Part shown: positions 41,985 to 51,294 of the stretch, in pieces
Layout: every line of letters begins with the position of its first letter
Position numbering within the stretch: position 1 is the stretch's first letter
Assembly (NCBI RefSeq): GCF_016863095.1
Contig: NZ_BOOF01000007.1
Location: 1-64,000, forward strand
DNA length: 64,000 nucleotides
Direction of reading: 5' to 3'
Origin: Microbispora siamensis
GTDB taxonomy: Bacteria; Actinomycetota; Actinomycetes; Streptosporangiales; Streptosporangiaceae
Position numbers and translations under genes: made by a program
The notes under the pieces: generated by a model
Database searches by the model: none
The model's input: the letters and a program-made list of their open reading frames with translations, nothing else
What the model was told of the DNA's origin: nothing

Positions 41985-42659
41985 ATGCGTGTGCTGCTGG
42001 TGGAGGACGAGCGGCGGCTCGCCGAGCTCGTGAAGAGCGGCCTGGCGGACGAGGGGTTCGCCGTGGACATCGCCTGCGACGGGACCGAGGGCCTGTGGAT
42101 GGCCACAGAGAACTCCTACGACGCGATCGTGCTCGACGTCATGCTGCCGCGGCTGAACGGGTACGCGGTGTGCCGCCGCCTGCGCGAGGCAGGCAATTGG
42201 ACGCCGATCATGATGCTGACCGCCAAGGACGGCGAGTACGACGAGGCCGAGGCCCTGGACACCGGGGCCGACGACTTCCTGTCCAAGCCCTTCTCCTACG
42301 TGGTCCTGCTGGCCCGGCTCCGCGCCCTCGTACGGCGGGGCGGCCGGGAGCGCCCGGTCTCGCTGACGGTCGGCGACCTCACCATCGACCCCGCCGGGAT
42401 GCGCTGCCGCCGGGCGGGAACGGAGGTGTCCCTCACCCCGAAGGAGTTCGCCGTGCTGCACGCCCTCGCACGGCGGGCGGGCGAGGTGGTGTCCAAGGCC
42501 GACCTGCTCGCGCAGGCGTGGGACTTCGCCTACGACGGCGACCCGAGCATCGTGGAGGTCTACATCAGCGCCCTGCGCCGCAAGATCGACGCGCCCTTCG
42601 GCCGCTCGTCGCTGGTCACGGTGCGCGGGGCGGGCTACCGGCTCGACGGGCATCGGTGA
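41985..42659 (+). CDS. OmpR/PhoB-type response regulator
   Basis: 224-residue regulator: receiver domain with VLLVEDERRLAELV, phosphoacceptor Asp in AIVLDVMLPRLNGY, Lys in FLSKPFSY, and a C-terminal winged helix (LTPKEFAVLHALARRAGEVVSKADLL, VEVYISALRRKI, VRGAGYRL). The ATG at 41985 is chosen as MRVLLVEDE is the usual start. The kinase ATG overlaps its stop (TGATG). The inverted repeat just upstream is its probable autoregulatory site. Confidence 0.95.
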   Translation: MRVLLVEDERRLAELVKSGLADEGFAVDIACDGTEGLWMATENSYDAIVLDVMLPRLNGYAVCRRLREAGNWTPIMMLTAKDGEYDEAEALDTGADDFLSKPFSYVVLLARLRALVRRGGRERPVSLTVGDLTIDPAGMRCRRAGTEVSLTPKEFAVLHALARRAGEVVSKADLLAQAWDFAYDGDPSIVEVYISALRRKIDAPFGRSSLVTVRGAGYRLDGHR

Positions 42660-44014
42660 TGCCCCGCCCGCGCCCGCCCGCGCGCTGGTCGGTGCGACTG
42701 CGCGCGACGGTCGCCGCCACCGCCATCGTCGCCGTCGCCCTGGGCGGCGCGGCGGCCGTGCTGACGGCGGTCCTGCGGGCCAGCCTGGAGCAGAGCACGG
42801 CCGAGCAGGCCCACCGGCGGGCCGCGCAGGTCGCCGCGATCCTGGCCGTCCCCGCCTCACCGGCCGCCGCGCCGTACGGGAGCCCGGGCGCGCACATGAA
42901 ATCGGGCACGCGGGAGAGCGAGCCCCCGGAGCGCAGCCTGAGCGGCGCGGCCGGGGAGAAGGGAACCTCCGTCTCCGACCCGGACGTGCGGGTCGGGGTC
43001 CCGGCCGAGGCGCCGGGCGCCGACTGGGCGGGCGACGGCTACCTGACGGCACGCACCACGGTCGCAACCGGCGAGGGCCCGCTGACCGTCGTCGCACGGA
43101 CCTCCCTCGAACCGGCCAGGGAGGCGCTCACGACGCTGGGGAGGCTGCTGGTCTTCGGCATTCCGGCCCTGCTGCTGGTGGTGGCCGCGATGACCTGGTT
43201 CTCCGTGGGCCGGGCCCTGGCGCCGGTGTCCGCGATCCGGGCCGAGCTGGCCGACATCACGGCCCGCGACCTGCACCGCCGGGTGCCCGTGCCGGGCAGC
43301 GGGGACGAGATCGCCGCCCTCGCCCGTACGGTCAACGCCACGCTCGACCGGCTGGAGAACGCGGTGCGGCAGCACAAGCGGTTCGTCGCCGACGCGGCCC
43401 ACGAGTTGCGCAGCCCGATCGCGACCGTGCGTACGCGGCTGGAGCTCGCCTCCGGGCACGAGCCGGCCCGCGAGGCGCTGGCAGACGTCGGACGGCTGCA
43501 GGCGCTCGCCGCCGACCTGCTCCTGCTGGCCGCGCTCGACGCCGGGGAGCCGCCCCGGGCCGACGAGGTGGACCTCGGCCAGGTGGCGGCCGAGGAGGCG
43601 CTGCGCCCGCGCCCGGAGACGGGCGTGACGGTGCGGGTGACGGCCGATCCCGACGTCGTGGTGCACGGCTCCCGCCACCACCTCGCCCGCCTGGTCACCA
43701 ACCTCGTCGACAACGCCGTACGGCACGCCTCGTCGGCCGTCGAGGTGCGGGTCCTGGCGGAGAAGACGGGCGCGCTGCTGGAGGTGCGCGACGACGGGCC
43801 GGGCATCCCTCCGGAGGACCAGGAGGCCGTCTTCGACCGGTTCACCCGGCTGGACGGCGCGCGGACGAGGGACGCCGGCGGCTCGGGCCTGGGCCTTGCC
43901 ATCGTCAGGGAGATCGCCTCCCGGCACGGCGGCACCGTCGCGATCGGCGACTCCCCCGGCGGCGGCGCGTGCTTCACCGTACGGCTCCCGGTCAGCCGCC
44001 CGGACCCCCGCTGA
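42659..44014 (+). CDS. Sensor histidine kinase (HisKA/HAMP type)
   Basis: 451 residues. Membrane spans at about 18-38 and 160-182 flank a 120-residue external sensor region that is Glu/Ser/Gly-rich and has no known fold. HAMP follows (VGRALAPVSAIRAELADITARDLHRRV), then HisKA with the phosphoacceptor in FVADAAHELRSPIATVR, and HATPase with LVTNLVDNAVRH, VRDDGPGIPPEDQ and GGSGLGLAIVREIASRHGG. The 3' end overlaps the convergent LacI gene by 23 bp. It pairs with the response regulator upstream. Confidence 0.94.
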   Translation: MPRPRPPARWSVRLRATVAATAIVAVALGGAAAVLTAVLRASLEQSTAEQAHRRAAQVAAILAVPASPAAAPYGSPGAHMKSGTRESEPPERSLSGAAGEKGTSVSDPDVRVGVPAEAPGADWAGDGYLTARTTVATGEGPLTVVARTSLEPAREALTTLGRLLVFGIPALLLVVAAMTWFSVGRALAPVSAIRAELADITARDLHRRVPVPGSGDEIAALARTVNATLDRLENAVRQHKRFVADAAHELRSPIATVRTRLELASGHEPAREALADVGRLQALAADLLLLAALDAGEPPRADEVDLGQVAAEEALRPRPETGVTVRVTADPDVVVHGSRHHLARLVTNLVDNAVRHASSAVEVRVLAEKTGALLEVRDDGPGIPPEDQEAVFDRFTRLDGARTRDAGGSGLGLAIVREIASRHGGTVAIGDSPGGGACFTVRLPVSRPDPR

Positions 44015-45011
44015 CCGGCGGGGCGGTGGAGCGGCGGGCGATCAGCTCTATGGGGCCGTCGAGCACCTCGGCCACGCTGTCGTCCGGCTTGAGGCTGCCG
44101 AGCAGTTCGACGCCGCGACGGCCCAGCTCGGCGAGCGGCATGCGGACCGTGGTGAGCGGGGGCGCGAGGTAGCTCGCCAGGTCGAGGTCGTGCACCGCCA
44201 CCATCGAGACGTCGCGGGGGATGTCCAGCCCCGCCTCCCGTACGGACTCCATCGCGCCGATCGCGGAGGCGACGTTGGCGACGAAGACGGCGGTCGGCGG
44301 CTCGGGGGCGGCGAGCAGCGCGGCCATCGCCGCTGCACCGCCGGCCGGGGTGTAGCCGGCCGCGACGATCGGGCCTTCGGGCAGGCCCGCGTCGCGCATG
44401 GCCGCGCGCCACCCCGCCGACCTGCGCAGCGCGGTGTCGGCGCCCTCGGGACCGGCCAGATGGGCGATCCTGCGGTGCCCGAGCCCCACGAGGTGCTCGA
44501 CCGCGAGCCGGGCGGCCCGCTCGTCGTCGAGGATGACGTAGCGCTTGACGGCCGGGCTCCTGCGGTTGAGCATGAGCCACGGCACGGCCATCCGGTCGAG
44601 CTGCGCGAGCAGCTCCGACTCGCCCTCCGCTCCGGCCAGCAGCAGGCCGTCGATGCGGCCCTGGCCGAGCAGGTCCATGTAGCCGCCGAGCCCCGCCCCG
44701 GTGGAGCTGCCCGTCACCAGCACGCAGCCGAGACCGGCCGCCGCCGCCTCGGCGCCCTTGATGATCTCCGCGTACACGGGGTTGGCGAAGTCGGGCAGGA
44801 ACAGCCCGAACATGTGCGCGCGGGCCGTGCGCAGGCTGCGGGCCGCGGCGTTGGGGCGATAGCCGAGCTGCGCCACCGCGGCCAGCACCCGCTCGCGCGT
44901 CTCCGGCCGGATGCTGAGCGCGGGGTCGTTGTTGACGACCCGCGAGACCACGGCACGGTCGACCTTCGCCAGCGCGGCGACGTCGGCGAGGGTCACCCGG
45001 GCGCGCTTCAC
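43992..45011 (-). CDS. LacI family regulator, proposed regulator of the 46-55 kb catabolic genes
   Basis: 339-residue LacI repressor: N-terminal HTH and hinge (VTLADVAALAKVDRAVVSRVVNNDPALSIRPETRERVLAAVAQLGYRPNAAARSL) and a sugar-binding core (MFGLFLPDFANPVYAEIIKGAE, IDGLLLAG, GHRRIAHLAG, VSMVAVHDLDLASY, LTTVRMPLAELGRRGVELL). The GTG at 45011 overlaps the stop of the dehydrogenase gene, so it is the last gene of that unit. Palindromes matching TCAAWCGWTTGA with central CG, typical of LacI operators, stand before each of the three catabolic units; the one at 46954 precedes its own, so it would be autoregulated. Confidence 0.93.
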   Translation of the reverse strand: MKRARVTLADVAALAKVDRAVVSRVVNNDPALSIRPETRERVLAAVAQLGYRPNAAARSLRTARAHMFGLFLPDFANPVYAEIIKGAEAAAAGLGCVLVTGSSTGAGLGGYMDLLGQGRIDGLLLAGAEGESELLAQLDRMAVPWLMLNRRSPAVKRYVILDDERAARLAVEHLVGLGHRRIAHLAGPEGADTALRRSAGWRAAMRDAGLPEGPIVAAGYTPAGGAAAMAALLAAPEPPTAVFVANVASAIGAMESVREAGLDIPRDVSMVAVHDLDLASYLAPPLTTVRMPLAELGRRGVELLGSLKPDDSVAEVLDGPIELIARRSTAPPVSGGPGG

Positions 45012-46093
45012 AACGCCCCCGGACGCCGGCTCTCGCCGGACTCCATGGACTGGTACAGCGCCTCCATGAGACGGAGTGTGCCCAGATTGTCGGCCGCCGC
45101 GGTCTCCGGCTCTCCGCCCTCGGCGATCGCCGCCAGCAGCGACCCCATCGGCCCCGCGACCGCGTCCGGCAGCCACCGGGTGGTCACCGGGTAGGGCAGC
45201 CAGCCGTCGGTGGGCAGCACGCGGCTGCTGACCTCCAGCGTGTCCGGGCGGCCGTGCGGGTAGTCGTACAGCAGCCCGAGGGTGCCCCTGATCGCGCCCT
45301 CGGTGCCGTCGACGCGGAACGCCGCCTCGTAGTCGCCGGTGCGGTTCTCGTGGTGGGCGTGGACCAGCGCCCGCACGTCGCCCGGGTAGACCAGCACGCT
45401 CATCGTGCGGGTCTCGCCCTTGGCGACCTGCCCCGCCGTACGGCTGCCGGTGCAGAACACCGTCTCGGGGTCGCCGAGGATCGAGCGGATGGCGTCCAGG
45501 TAGTGGATGGAGTGGTAGACGATCTCCAGCCGGTCGGTGGAGACGAGCCAGTCCCAGGCGCTCCAGTCGGTGAAGATGTTCACGGTGAACGTCATGGCCG
45601 TCGGCTCGCCGATCCAGCCCTCCCGGACCATGGCGCGGGCGGCGGCGATGCCCTCGTCGAAGCGCAACTGCTGGTTGACCGCCACCTTCAGCCCGCGCTC
45701 GGCGGCCAGGGCGACGATCTCCCGCCCGGTCGCGAGGTCGGGCGCGAACGGCTTCTGGCACAGCAGGTGCTTGCCGGCCTCCAGCGCGGCCCTCGCGATG
45801 CCGGGCTGCGCGTTCGGCGCCACCGCGACGTCCACCACGGCCACCCGCTCGTCGGCGAGCAGTTCCGCAAGCGAGCCGTACACGCGAGGCACGCCGTGCC
45901 GCGCGGCGACCTCGCGGGCCCGCTCCGCGTTCAGGTCGAAGATCCCGGCGATCTCCAGCCCGGCCTTCCGGTACGCCGGCAGGTGGGCCACGTCGACGAT
46001 CGCCCCGGCGCCCACGACCGCGATCGGCAGCCGGTGCGCCTCGGGTATCGCCAGGTCGGCGGCGGCCGCGATCGGCGCGAAGACGTCCAGCAC
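45008..46093 (-). CDS. Gfo/Idh/MocA family oxidoreductase
   Basis: 361-residue NAD(P)-dependent dehydrogenase of the glucose-fructose oxidoreductase/inositol dehydrogenase type. Rossmann motif VVGAGAIVDVAHLPAYRKAG, then GIFDLNAERA, and GKHLLCQKPFAPD, where the usual EKP is QKP. It begins directly after the amidohydrolase stop (one base between) and overlaps the LacI gene, so the three are one unit. It probably oxidises a hydroxyl of a sugar, cyclitol or derivative; which one cannot be read from sequence. Confidence 0.92.
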   Translation of the reverse strand: MLDVFAPIAAAADLAIPEAHRLPIAVVGAGAIVDVAHLPAYRKAGLEIAGIFDLNAERAREVAARHGVPRVYGSLAELLADERVAVVDVAVAPNAQPGIARAALEAGKHLLCQKPFAPDLATGREIVALAAERGLKVAVNQQLRFDEGIAAARAMVREGWIGEPTAMTFTVNIFTDWSAWDWLVSTDRLEIVYHSIHYLDAIRSILGDPETVFCTGSRTAGQVAKGETRTMSVLVYPGDVRALVHAHHENRTGDYEAAFRVDGTEGAIRGTLGLLYDYPHGRPDTLEVSSRVLPTDGWLPYPVTTRWLPDAVAGPMGSLLAAIAEGGEPETAAADNLGTLRLMEALYQSMESGESRRPGAL

Positions 46094-46094
46094 G

Positions 46095-46937
46095 TCACAC
46101 CTCGATTCGGTAGAAGCGGGCTGCCGTGCCGCCGAGCACGGCCGCGCGGTCGGCCTCGGACAGGCCGGCGAGCAGCACGTTGGTCTCGCGCCACACGGTG
46201 GCGTAGTCGCCGGCGAGGATCGAGACGGGCCAGTCGCCGCCGAACATCAGCCGCTCGGGGCCGAACAGCTCCATCGCGTGGTCCACGTACGGCCGCAGGT
46301 CGGCGGCCGTCCAGCTCTCCGGGTCGGCGGCGGTGTTGAGGCCCGACACCTTGGCGTACGCCTGCGGATATTCGGCGGCGCGGGCGATCAGGCCCGCCCA
46401 CGGCTCCCAGCCCTTCTCCTTGATGGGCGGCTTGGCCAGGTGGTCGATCACCATCCGCAGCCCGGGGATCCGCTCGGCCAGCACCGGCACGTGCTCCAGG
46501 TGGCGGGGCAGCACCGCGACCACGTCGAACGGCAGGCCCGCCTCGGCGAGCACCCCCAGGCCCTCGATCACCGCGTCGCGCAGCAGCCAGTCGGGGTCGG
46601 GGTCGTCGTGGATGAGGTGGCGGACCCCGGCGAACTTCGGGTGCCTCCGGTAGCGCTCCAGCGCCTGCGCCGCCTCGTCCGGCCGCTCCAGCGGCACCCA
46701 GCCGACCACCGCCGCCACGAAGTCGTACGCGTCGGCCTGTGCGAGCATCGCGTCGGTGTCGGCGTAGGAGTCCATCGCCTGGACGAGCACCGTGTGATCG
46801 ACCCCGGCCTCGGCGAGCTGCGGGATCAGCTCCTCCGGCTCGAAGGTGCGGTAGATGGGCCCGGCCTCGGGCGTCAGCCAGGGGTAGGAACCGGTCTCCA
46901 GGTTCCAGAAATGCTGATGCGCATCGATGACGGGCAT
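46095..46937 (-). CDS. Amidohydrolase family lactonase-like hydrolase
   Basis: 280-residue TIM-barrel amidohydrolase of the COG3618 type (fuconolactonase/4-sulfomuconolactonase/LigI-like). Metal and active-site segments: IDAHQHFW at the start, GVRHLIHDDPDPDWL, MVIDHLAKPP, YAKVSGLN and MFGGDWPV near the end. The ATG at 46937 is chosen for its GAGGAGGGGCGG ribosome-binding site and because MPVIDAHQHFW is the usual start. Family members open sugar or muconate lactones, which suits a dehydrogenase-lactonase sequence. A LacI-type operator lies 17 bp upstream. Confidence 0.9.
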   Translation of the reverse strand: MPVIDAHQHFWNLETGSYPWLTPEAGPIYRTFEPEELIPQLAEAGVDHTVLVQAMDSYADTDAMLAQADAYDFVAAVVGWVPLERPDEAAQALERYRRHPKFAGVRHLIHDDPDPDWLLRDAVIEGLGVLAEAGLPFDVVAVLPRHLEHVPVLAERIPGLRMVIDHLAKPPIKEKGWEPWAGLIARAAEYPQAYAKVSGLNTAADPESWTAADLRPYVDHAMELFGPERLMFGGDWPVSILAGDYATVWRETNVLLAGLSEADRAAVLGGTAARFYRIEV

Positions 46938-46953
46938 CCGCCCCTCCTCATGA

Positions 46954-46965
46954 TCAATCGGTTGA
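46954..46965. promoter_or_regulatory. LacI-type operator O1, TCAATCGGTTGA
   Basis: A 12-bp near-palindrome 17 bp before the amidohydrolase ATG and 34 bp after the VOC gene stop. Matches 11 of 12 bases with the operator consensus TCAATCGTTTGA. Confidence 0.7.
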
Positions 46966-46998
46966 GCCTGCACAAGCTAGACGCGGGTCAGCGGCCTG

Positions 46999-47466
46999 TC
47001 AACGGAGCTTCACGGACGGCGGCTGGACCAGCTCCAGCGTGATGTCGTCGGGGTCGAGGAAGTAGCAGGCGTAGCCGCCCGCGTTGATCCCCGCCGTGAT
47101 GGCGTTGGGCGGTGAGACGAACCGTACCCCGGCCGCCGACAGCCGCGCGTGCTCGGAGAGCGCGTCCTCGACTGTGAGCGCGAGGTGCGCCGCGCCGGGC
47201 AGGTGCCGGGCCGGGTCGCGCGCCTCCCCCCGCGGCCGTACGTACTCCACCAGCTCCAGGTCGTGGGTGGACACGCCCCGGGGCTGGCCCGGCACGGCGA
47301 GCTGCGCGATGCGCAGCACCGCGTCGGGGTAGCCCACGAGCCTGCGGGTGTAGTCGTTGTCCTGGTCCTGCCGGTGCACGAGGGCGAACCCGAGCAGGTC
47401 GCGGTAGAAGGCGACGGACCTGTCGAGGTCGGCGACCGTGAACGAGAAGTGCCACACGCCTCTCAT
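46999..47466 (-). CDS. VOC family (glyoxalase-like) protein
   Basis: 155-residue vicinal-oxygen-chelate protein with two beta-alpha-beta-beta-beta modules. Probable metal ligands are His6 in WHFSFTV, Glu in LELVEY, His in AHLALTV and Glu in ITLELVQ, as in dioxygenases, isomerases and glyoxalases. The ATG overlaps the permease stop (ATGA), so it is the last gene of the importer unit. A role in isomerising or cleaving the imported compound is plausible but unproven. Confidence 0.9.
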   Translation of the reverse strand: MRGVWHFSFTVADLDRSVAFYRDLLGFALVHRQDQDNDYTRRLVGYPDAVLRIAQLAVPGQPRGVSTHDLELVEYVRPRGEARDPARHLPGAAHLALTVEDALSEHARLSAAGVRFVSPPNAITAGINAGGYACYFLDPDDITLELVQPPSVKLR

Positions 47467-48737
47467 CGCAGCGACTCCTGTCTCTCCGGCTCCACGCCGG
47501 ACTCCTCGGGCGATTGCGGTGCGGCTCCCGAGTCGCGCACCCTGCGGACCTGCCGCTGGCGGCCGGCGATCGTGTAGATGGCCGCGGCGACGATGACGAC
47601 CGTGCCGACGATCACGCCCTGGTAGTTGGCGCCCAGGTTGAGCACGTTGAAGCCGTTGTCGAGCGTGAACAGGATGAGCGCGCCGACGACGGACTTCAGC
47701 ACGCTGCCGAACCCGCCGAACAGCGAGGTGCCGCCGAGGATGGCCGCGGCGAGCACGGTCAGCTCGGTGCCCTGCAGGCCCGTGGGGTTGATGGCCAGCA
47801 GCTTCGCCGCGAACAGCACGCCGACGAAGCCAGAGCCGAGCCCGTTCAGCACGAACGCGCCGATCCGGTAGCGGTTGACGTTGATGCCGGAAAGCCGGGC
47901 CGCCTCCGCGTTGCTGCCCACGGCGTACAGACGGCGGCCGATCACCGTGTAGCGCAGCACGGCCCAGGTGACGCCGGCGATGACGATCAGGTAGTAGGTG
48001 GGCTTGCTGAGCCGCAGCTCGAAGCCGAGCACGGGGTCGAGCACGGCCACGACCAGCCCGGCCGCCGCGATCACCGCGCCCTTGAGCGGGCTCCCGCCGG
48101 TCCTGCGGGCGAGCAGCGCCACCGCGGCGCCGACGACAAGCGCCGCCACCCCGAGGATCGCCAGGATGTGCGGGACCGTCCAGTAGCCCGACTGCAGCGC
48201 GATCAGCGCCCGCTGCGCCTCCGGGTCCTTCGCCGTGATCGTACGGCCGTCGGTCAGGATCAGCACCAGGCCGCGTACGGCCGTCATCGTGCCCAGCGTC
48301 ACGATGAACGCGTTGATGCCGACCAGTTGCACGATCAGGCCGTTCACCGCGCCGCAGACGAGCCCGGCGGCCAGTGCGACGGCCATCGCCAGCGGCAGGC
48401 CGAGCGAGCCGACCAGGCTGAGCGCCATCGCCGCGCCGAAGGCGGACACCGACGCGATGGACAGGTCGAAGTTGCCGCTGATCAGCACCACGGTGGTGAA
48501 CACGGCGAGGATCGCGACCAGCGACGACTGGTCCAGGATGTTGATGACGTTGGTCGGCGACAGGTAGCTCGGCCGCCCCATCTGGCTCGACAGCAGCGTC
48601 AGCACGGCCACGATCAGCACGAGGGCGTAGACGACGCCCGCGTTGCCGGGGCGCAGCGCGGCGGCGGCACGGGCACCGAACGTCTTCCCGCCCGCCACCT
48701 TGTGCCGGGCGCCGGACCGCGCGCTCTCAGGCGGCAT
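47463..48737 (-). CDS. Sugar ABC transporter permease, RbsC type
   Basis: 424-residue permease of the ribose/xylose/inositol class with 10 or so membrane spans: NVINILDQSSLVAILAVFTTVVLISGNFDLS, GLVCGAVNGLIVQLVGINAFIVTLGTM, and RYTVIGRRLYAVGSNAEAARLSGINVNRYRI, the loop that contacts the ATPase. A C-terminal extension is charged. It overlaps the ATPase stop by 11 bp. ATG 48737 is chosen since GGGGG lies 8 bases upstream; GTG 48746 is the alternative. Confidence 0.93.
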   Translation of the reverse strand: MPPESARSGARHKVAGGKTFGARAAAALRPGNAGVVYALVLIVAVLTLLSSQMGRPSYLSPTNVINILDQSSLVAILAVFTTVVLISGNFDLSIASVSAFGAAMALSLVGSLGLPLAMAVALAAGLVCGAVNGLIVQLVGINAFIVTLGTMTAVRGLVLILTDGRTITAKDPEAQRALIALQSGYWTVPHILAILGVAALVVGAAVALLARRTGGSPLKGAVIAAAGLVVAVLDPVLGFELRLSKPTYYLIVIAGVTWAVLRYTVIGRRLYAVGSNAEAARLSGINVNRYRIGAFVLNGLGSGFVGVLFAAKLLAINPTGLQGTELTVLAAAILGGTSLFGGFGSVLKSVVGALILFTLDNGFNVLNLGANYQGVIVGTVVIVAAAIYTIAGRQRQVRRVRDSGAAPQSPEESGVEPERQESLR

Positions 48738-50238
48738 CGTGCGCACCCCCGAATCCGTTGGCCAGCATCAGCAACTCCTCCTCGGATGTCTCGTGCGCCG
48801 GTCGCTCCGCGACGATCCGGCCTTCGCGGACGACGAGCACGCGCGTCGCCACCGCGAGGATCTCCTCGAACTCGCTGCTCACCACGAGCACGGCGCCGCC
48901 CTCGGCGGCGAACCTGCGGACCAGGTCGAGGATGTCGGCCTTCGCCCCGACGTCGACCCCGGCCGTGGGCTCGTCGAGCATGAACACGCGGGCCCCGCCG
49001 TACAGCCACTTGCCGAACACGACCTTCTGCGCGTTGCCACCGGACAGCTCGGTGACCAGCGCCTCGGGGCCGGGGCAGACGATGCCGAGGTCGCGGATGG
49101 CCCGCTCGGCGCGCTCGGCCTCGGCCGCCTCCCGGGGCAGCGCCCGCGCCGACGACAGCGACGCGAGGTCGGGCAGGGAGATGTTCTTCCAGATGGGGAA
49201 CGCGCCCACGATCCCCTGCGCGTTGCGGTCCTCGGGGACGAGGGCCATCCCGGCGGCGACCGCCGCCCGGGGGCCGCGCCGCACGGGACGGCCGTCCACC
49301 AGCACCTCGCCGCGGGCGCGGGAGTCCGCGCCATAGACCGCGTGCAGGATCTCCGACCGGCCGGAGCCGAGCAGGCCCGCGATGCCGACGACCTCGCCGC
49401 GGCGCACCTCGAACGACACGTCGCGCACCCCGGCCGGCGAGCTGAGGTTCCGTACGGCGAGGGCCACCGGGGCGTCGGCGGCGACGGGAGCAGGGGCGCG
49501 GCGCTCGGCCGCGAGCAGGTCCCGCCCGACGATGGCCTGCACCAGCCGGTCCTCGTCGTAGGCGGCGGTCGGGCCCTCCTCCACCACCGTGCCGTCCCGC
49601 AGCACGGTCACCCGGTCGGTGAGCGACAGCACCTCGTCGAGGAAGTGCGACACGTAGAGGAAGGCGGTGCCCTGCGCCGAGAGCCTGCGCACCACGTCGA
49701 ACACCACCTGGCGCTCGCCCTCGGCCAGCGAGGCGGTGGGCTCGTCCATGACGACGAGGTTCGCGCCGATGGCGAGCGCCTGCAGGATGGCGACCATCTG
49801 CCGCTCGCCGATGGCCAGATCGGCCACCTCGGCGTCCGGGTCGATCTCGTAGTGCACCCGCCTCAGCAGCCGGTCGAACTCCCGGCGGCGGGCGCGCGGC
49901 AACCGCCAGGGCCCGGGGGCGCCGAGGAAGACGTTCTCCAGCACGGTCAGCGTGGGCGCGAGCGGGACGTGCTGCATGATCGTGGCGACGCCCGCCTTCC
50001 TGGCCGCGCCGGGGTCGCGCCAGACGACCTCCTCGCCCTTCCAGCGCACCGTGCCCGACGTCGGCGCGTGCGCCCCGGCGATGATCTTGATCATCGTGGA
50101 CTTGCCCGCGCCGTTGGCCCCGACCAGGCCGTGCACGCTGCCGGGGAGGACCGTGAGCCGCGCCCCCCGGAGGGCGACGGTGCCGTTGGGGAACGACTTG
50201 CCGACGCCCTCGAGGGACAGCAGCGGGGTGTCTACCAT
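48727..50238 (-). CDS. Sugar ABC transporter ATPase, RbsA type (two ABC domains)
   Basis: 503-residue protein with two fused ATP-binding domains. First: GANGAGKST, LAIGERQMV and LVVMDEPTASL. Second, as usual in this family, has a degenerate Walker A (GLLGSGRSE) with LSGGNAQKV and VFMLDEPTAGVD. Overlaps both the binding-protein stop and the permease start, so the three are co-translated. Together they form the energised importer. Confidence 0.95.
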   Translation of the reverse strand: MVDTPLLSLEGVGKSFPNGTVALRGARLTVLPGSVHGLVGANGAGKSTMIKIIAGAHAPTSGTVRWKGEEVVWRDPGAARKAGVATIMQHVPLAPTLTVLENVFLGAPGPWRLPRARRREFDRLLRRVHYEIDPDAEVADLAIGERQMVAILQALAIGANLVVMDEPTASLAEGERQVVFDVVRRLSAQGTAFLYVSHFLDEVLSLTDRVTVLRDGTVVEEGPTAAYDEDRLVQAIVGRDLLAAERRAPAPVAADAPVALAVRNLSSPAGVRDVSFEVRRGEVVGIAGLLGSGRSEILHAVYGADSRARGEVLVDGRPVRRGPRAAVAAGMALVPEDRNAQGIVGAFPIWKNISLPDLASLSSARALPREAAEAERAERAIRDLGIVCPGPEALVTELSGGNAQKVVFGKWLYGGARVFMLDEPTAGVDVGAKADILDLVRRFAAEGGAVLVVSSEFEEILAVATRVLVVREGRIVAERPAHETSEEELLMLANGFGGAHDAA

Positions 50239-51215
50239 TGCGGCGTGCAGTCGGCGACGTTGTCCTTCGTGATGGCCGGGGTGTCGTACGTCACGAAGGC
50301 GGCGTCCTGCTTCTGCTCGCCGGTCAGGTGCTTGTACAGCGTGTCGAGGGCGAGCTTGCCGAGATCCTCGGGCTTGAAGCAGACGGTGCCGGCGATGTCG
50401 CCGGAGGTGACGGCGTCGACGCCGAGCTTGCTGCCGCCGATGCCCACGATCTTCGCCGTGGAGTTGGCCGACTTCACGGCCTTGGCGCAGCCGACCGCCA
50501 TGTCGTCGGACTCGGCGTAGAAGAGCTTGACGTCGGGGTTGGAGGCGAGCATGTTCTGGCAGGCCGACTGGGCCTTGTCCTGCACCCAGTCGCCGGGCTG
50601 GCGGGCCACGACCTCGAACTTCGCGCCCTTCGCCTCGGCGGCCTTCGGGAAGTCCTGGTAACGCAGCACGACCTCGGCGAAGCCCGCCGCGCCCTCGACC
50701 ACGGCCATCTTGCCGCCCTCGGGGAGGATCTGCGCCGCGATCTCGCCGGCCTTGCCCCCGGCTGCGGGCTCGTCCTGCGTGACGAGCGCGACCAGGCCGG
50801 GGTAGACGTCCTTGAGCTGACGGGTCTTGGGATCGCCGACCTGGGACGCGACGGCCACGGTCGGAATGTTCGACGCCTTGAGCTTGTCGGCGAGGCCCTG
50901 GGCGACGCCGGAGTCCACGGGCAGCAGCAGCACGCCGTCCGGCTGCTGCGCGATGAGGTCCTGCACGTCGTTGCTCTGCTTGTCGGCCTTGCCCTGGGCG
51001 TCCAGCTCGGTGATCTTCACGCCGAGCTTGGCGGCCTCGTCCTTGATGCCCTTGCTGATGGCGGAGGGGAACGGGAAGCTCAGGCCGAGGTTGGAGACGC
51101 CGATCGTGTATTCCTTCTTCTCCGAGGCGGCCTGGGTGGCGCCGTCGCCGCCGGAGCCGCCGCAGGCCGTCGCGCCGACCGCCAGGGCGGCCACGACGAG
51201 GAGTGCCTTCTTCAT
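50232..51215 (-). CDS. Sugar ABC transporter substrate-binding lipoprotein, RbsB type
   Basis: 327-residue lipoprotein with the lipobox ATAC (Cys about 18) and a periplasmic-binding fold of the RbsB class: IGVSNLGLSFPFPSAISKGIKDEAAKLGVKI, DLIAQQPDGVLLLPVDS, DDMAVGCAKAVKS and VGIGGSKLGVDAVTSGDIAGTV. AGGAG precedes the ATG. Such proteins bind ribose, galactose, inositol, polyols or related sugars; the ligand cannot be read here. A LacI operator lies 23 bp upstream, so it is the first gene of the importer unit. Confidence 0.94.
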   Translation of the reverse strand: MKKALLVVAALAVGATACGGSGGDGATQAASEKKEYTIGVSNLGLSFPFPSAISKGIKDEAAKLGVKITELDAQGKADKQSNDVQDLIAQQPDGVLLLPVDSGVAQGLADKLKASNIPTVAVASQVGDPKTRQLKDVYPGLVALVTQDEPAAGGKAGEIAAQILPEGGKMAVVEGAAGFAEVVLRYQDFPKAAEAKGAKFEVVARQPGDWVQDKAQSACQNMLASNPDVKLFYAESDDMAVGCAKAVKSANSTAKIVGIGGSKLGVDAVTSGDIAGTVCFKPEDLGKLALDTLYKHLTGEQKQDAAFVTYDTPAITKDNVADCTPQW

Positions 51216-51237
51216 TGTTTCTCCTGCTCAGGGGAAG

Positions 51238-51249
51238 TCAATCGTTTGC
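51238..51249. promoter_or_regulatory. LacI-type operator O2, TCAATCGTTTGC
   Basis: A 12-bp site 23 bp upstream of the binding-protein ATG; 11 of 12 bases match TCAATCGTTTGA. It would control the importer genes. Confidence 0.65.
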
Positions 51250-51294
51250 TCAAATCAGGTAGTGACATTTCATGACGTGCTCGCTCAAGGCCGC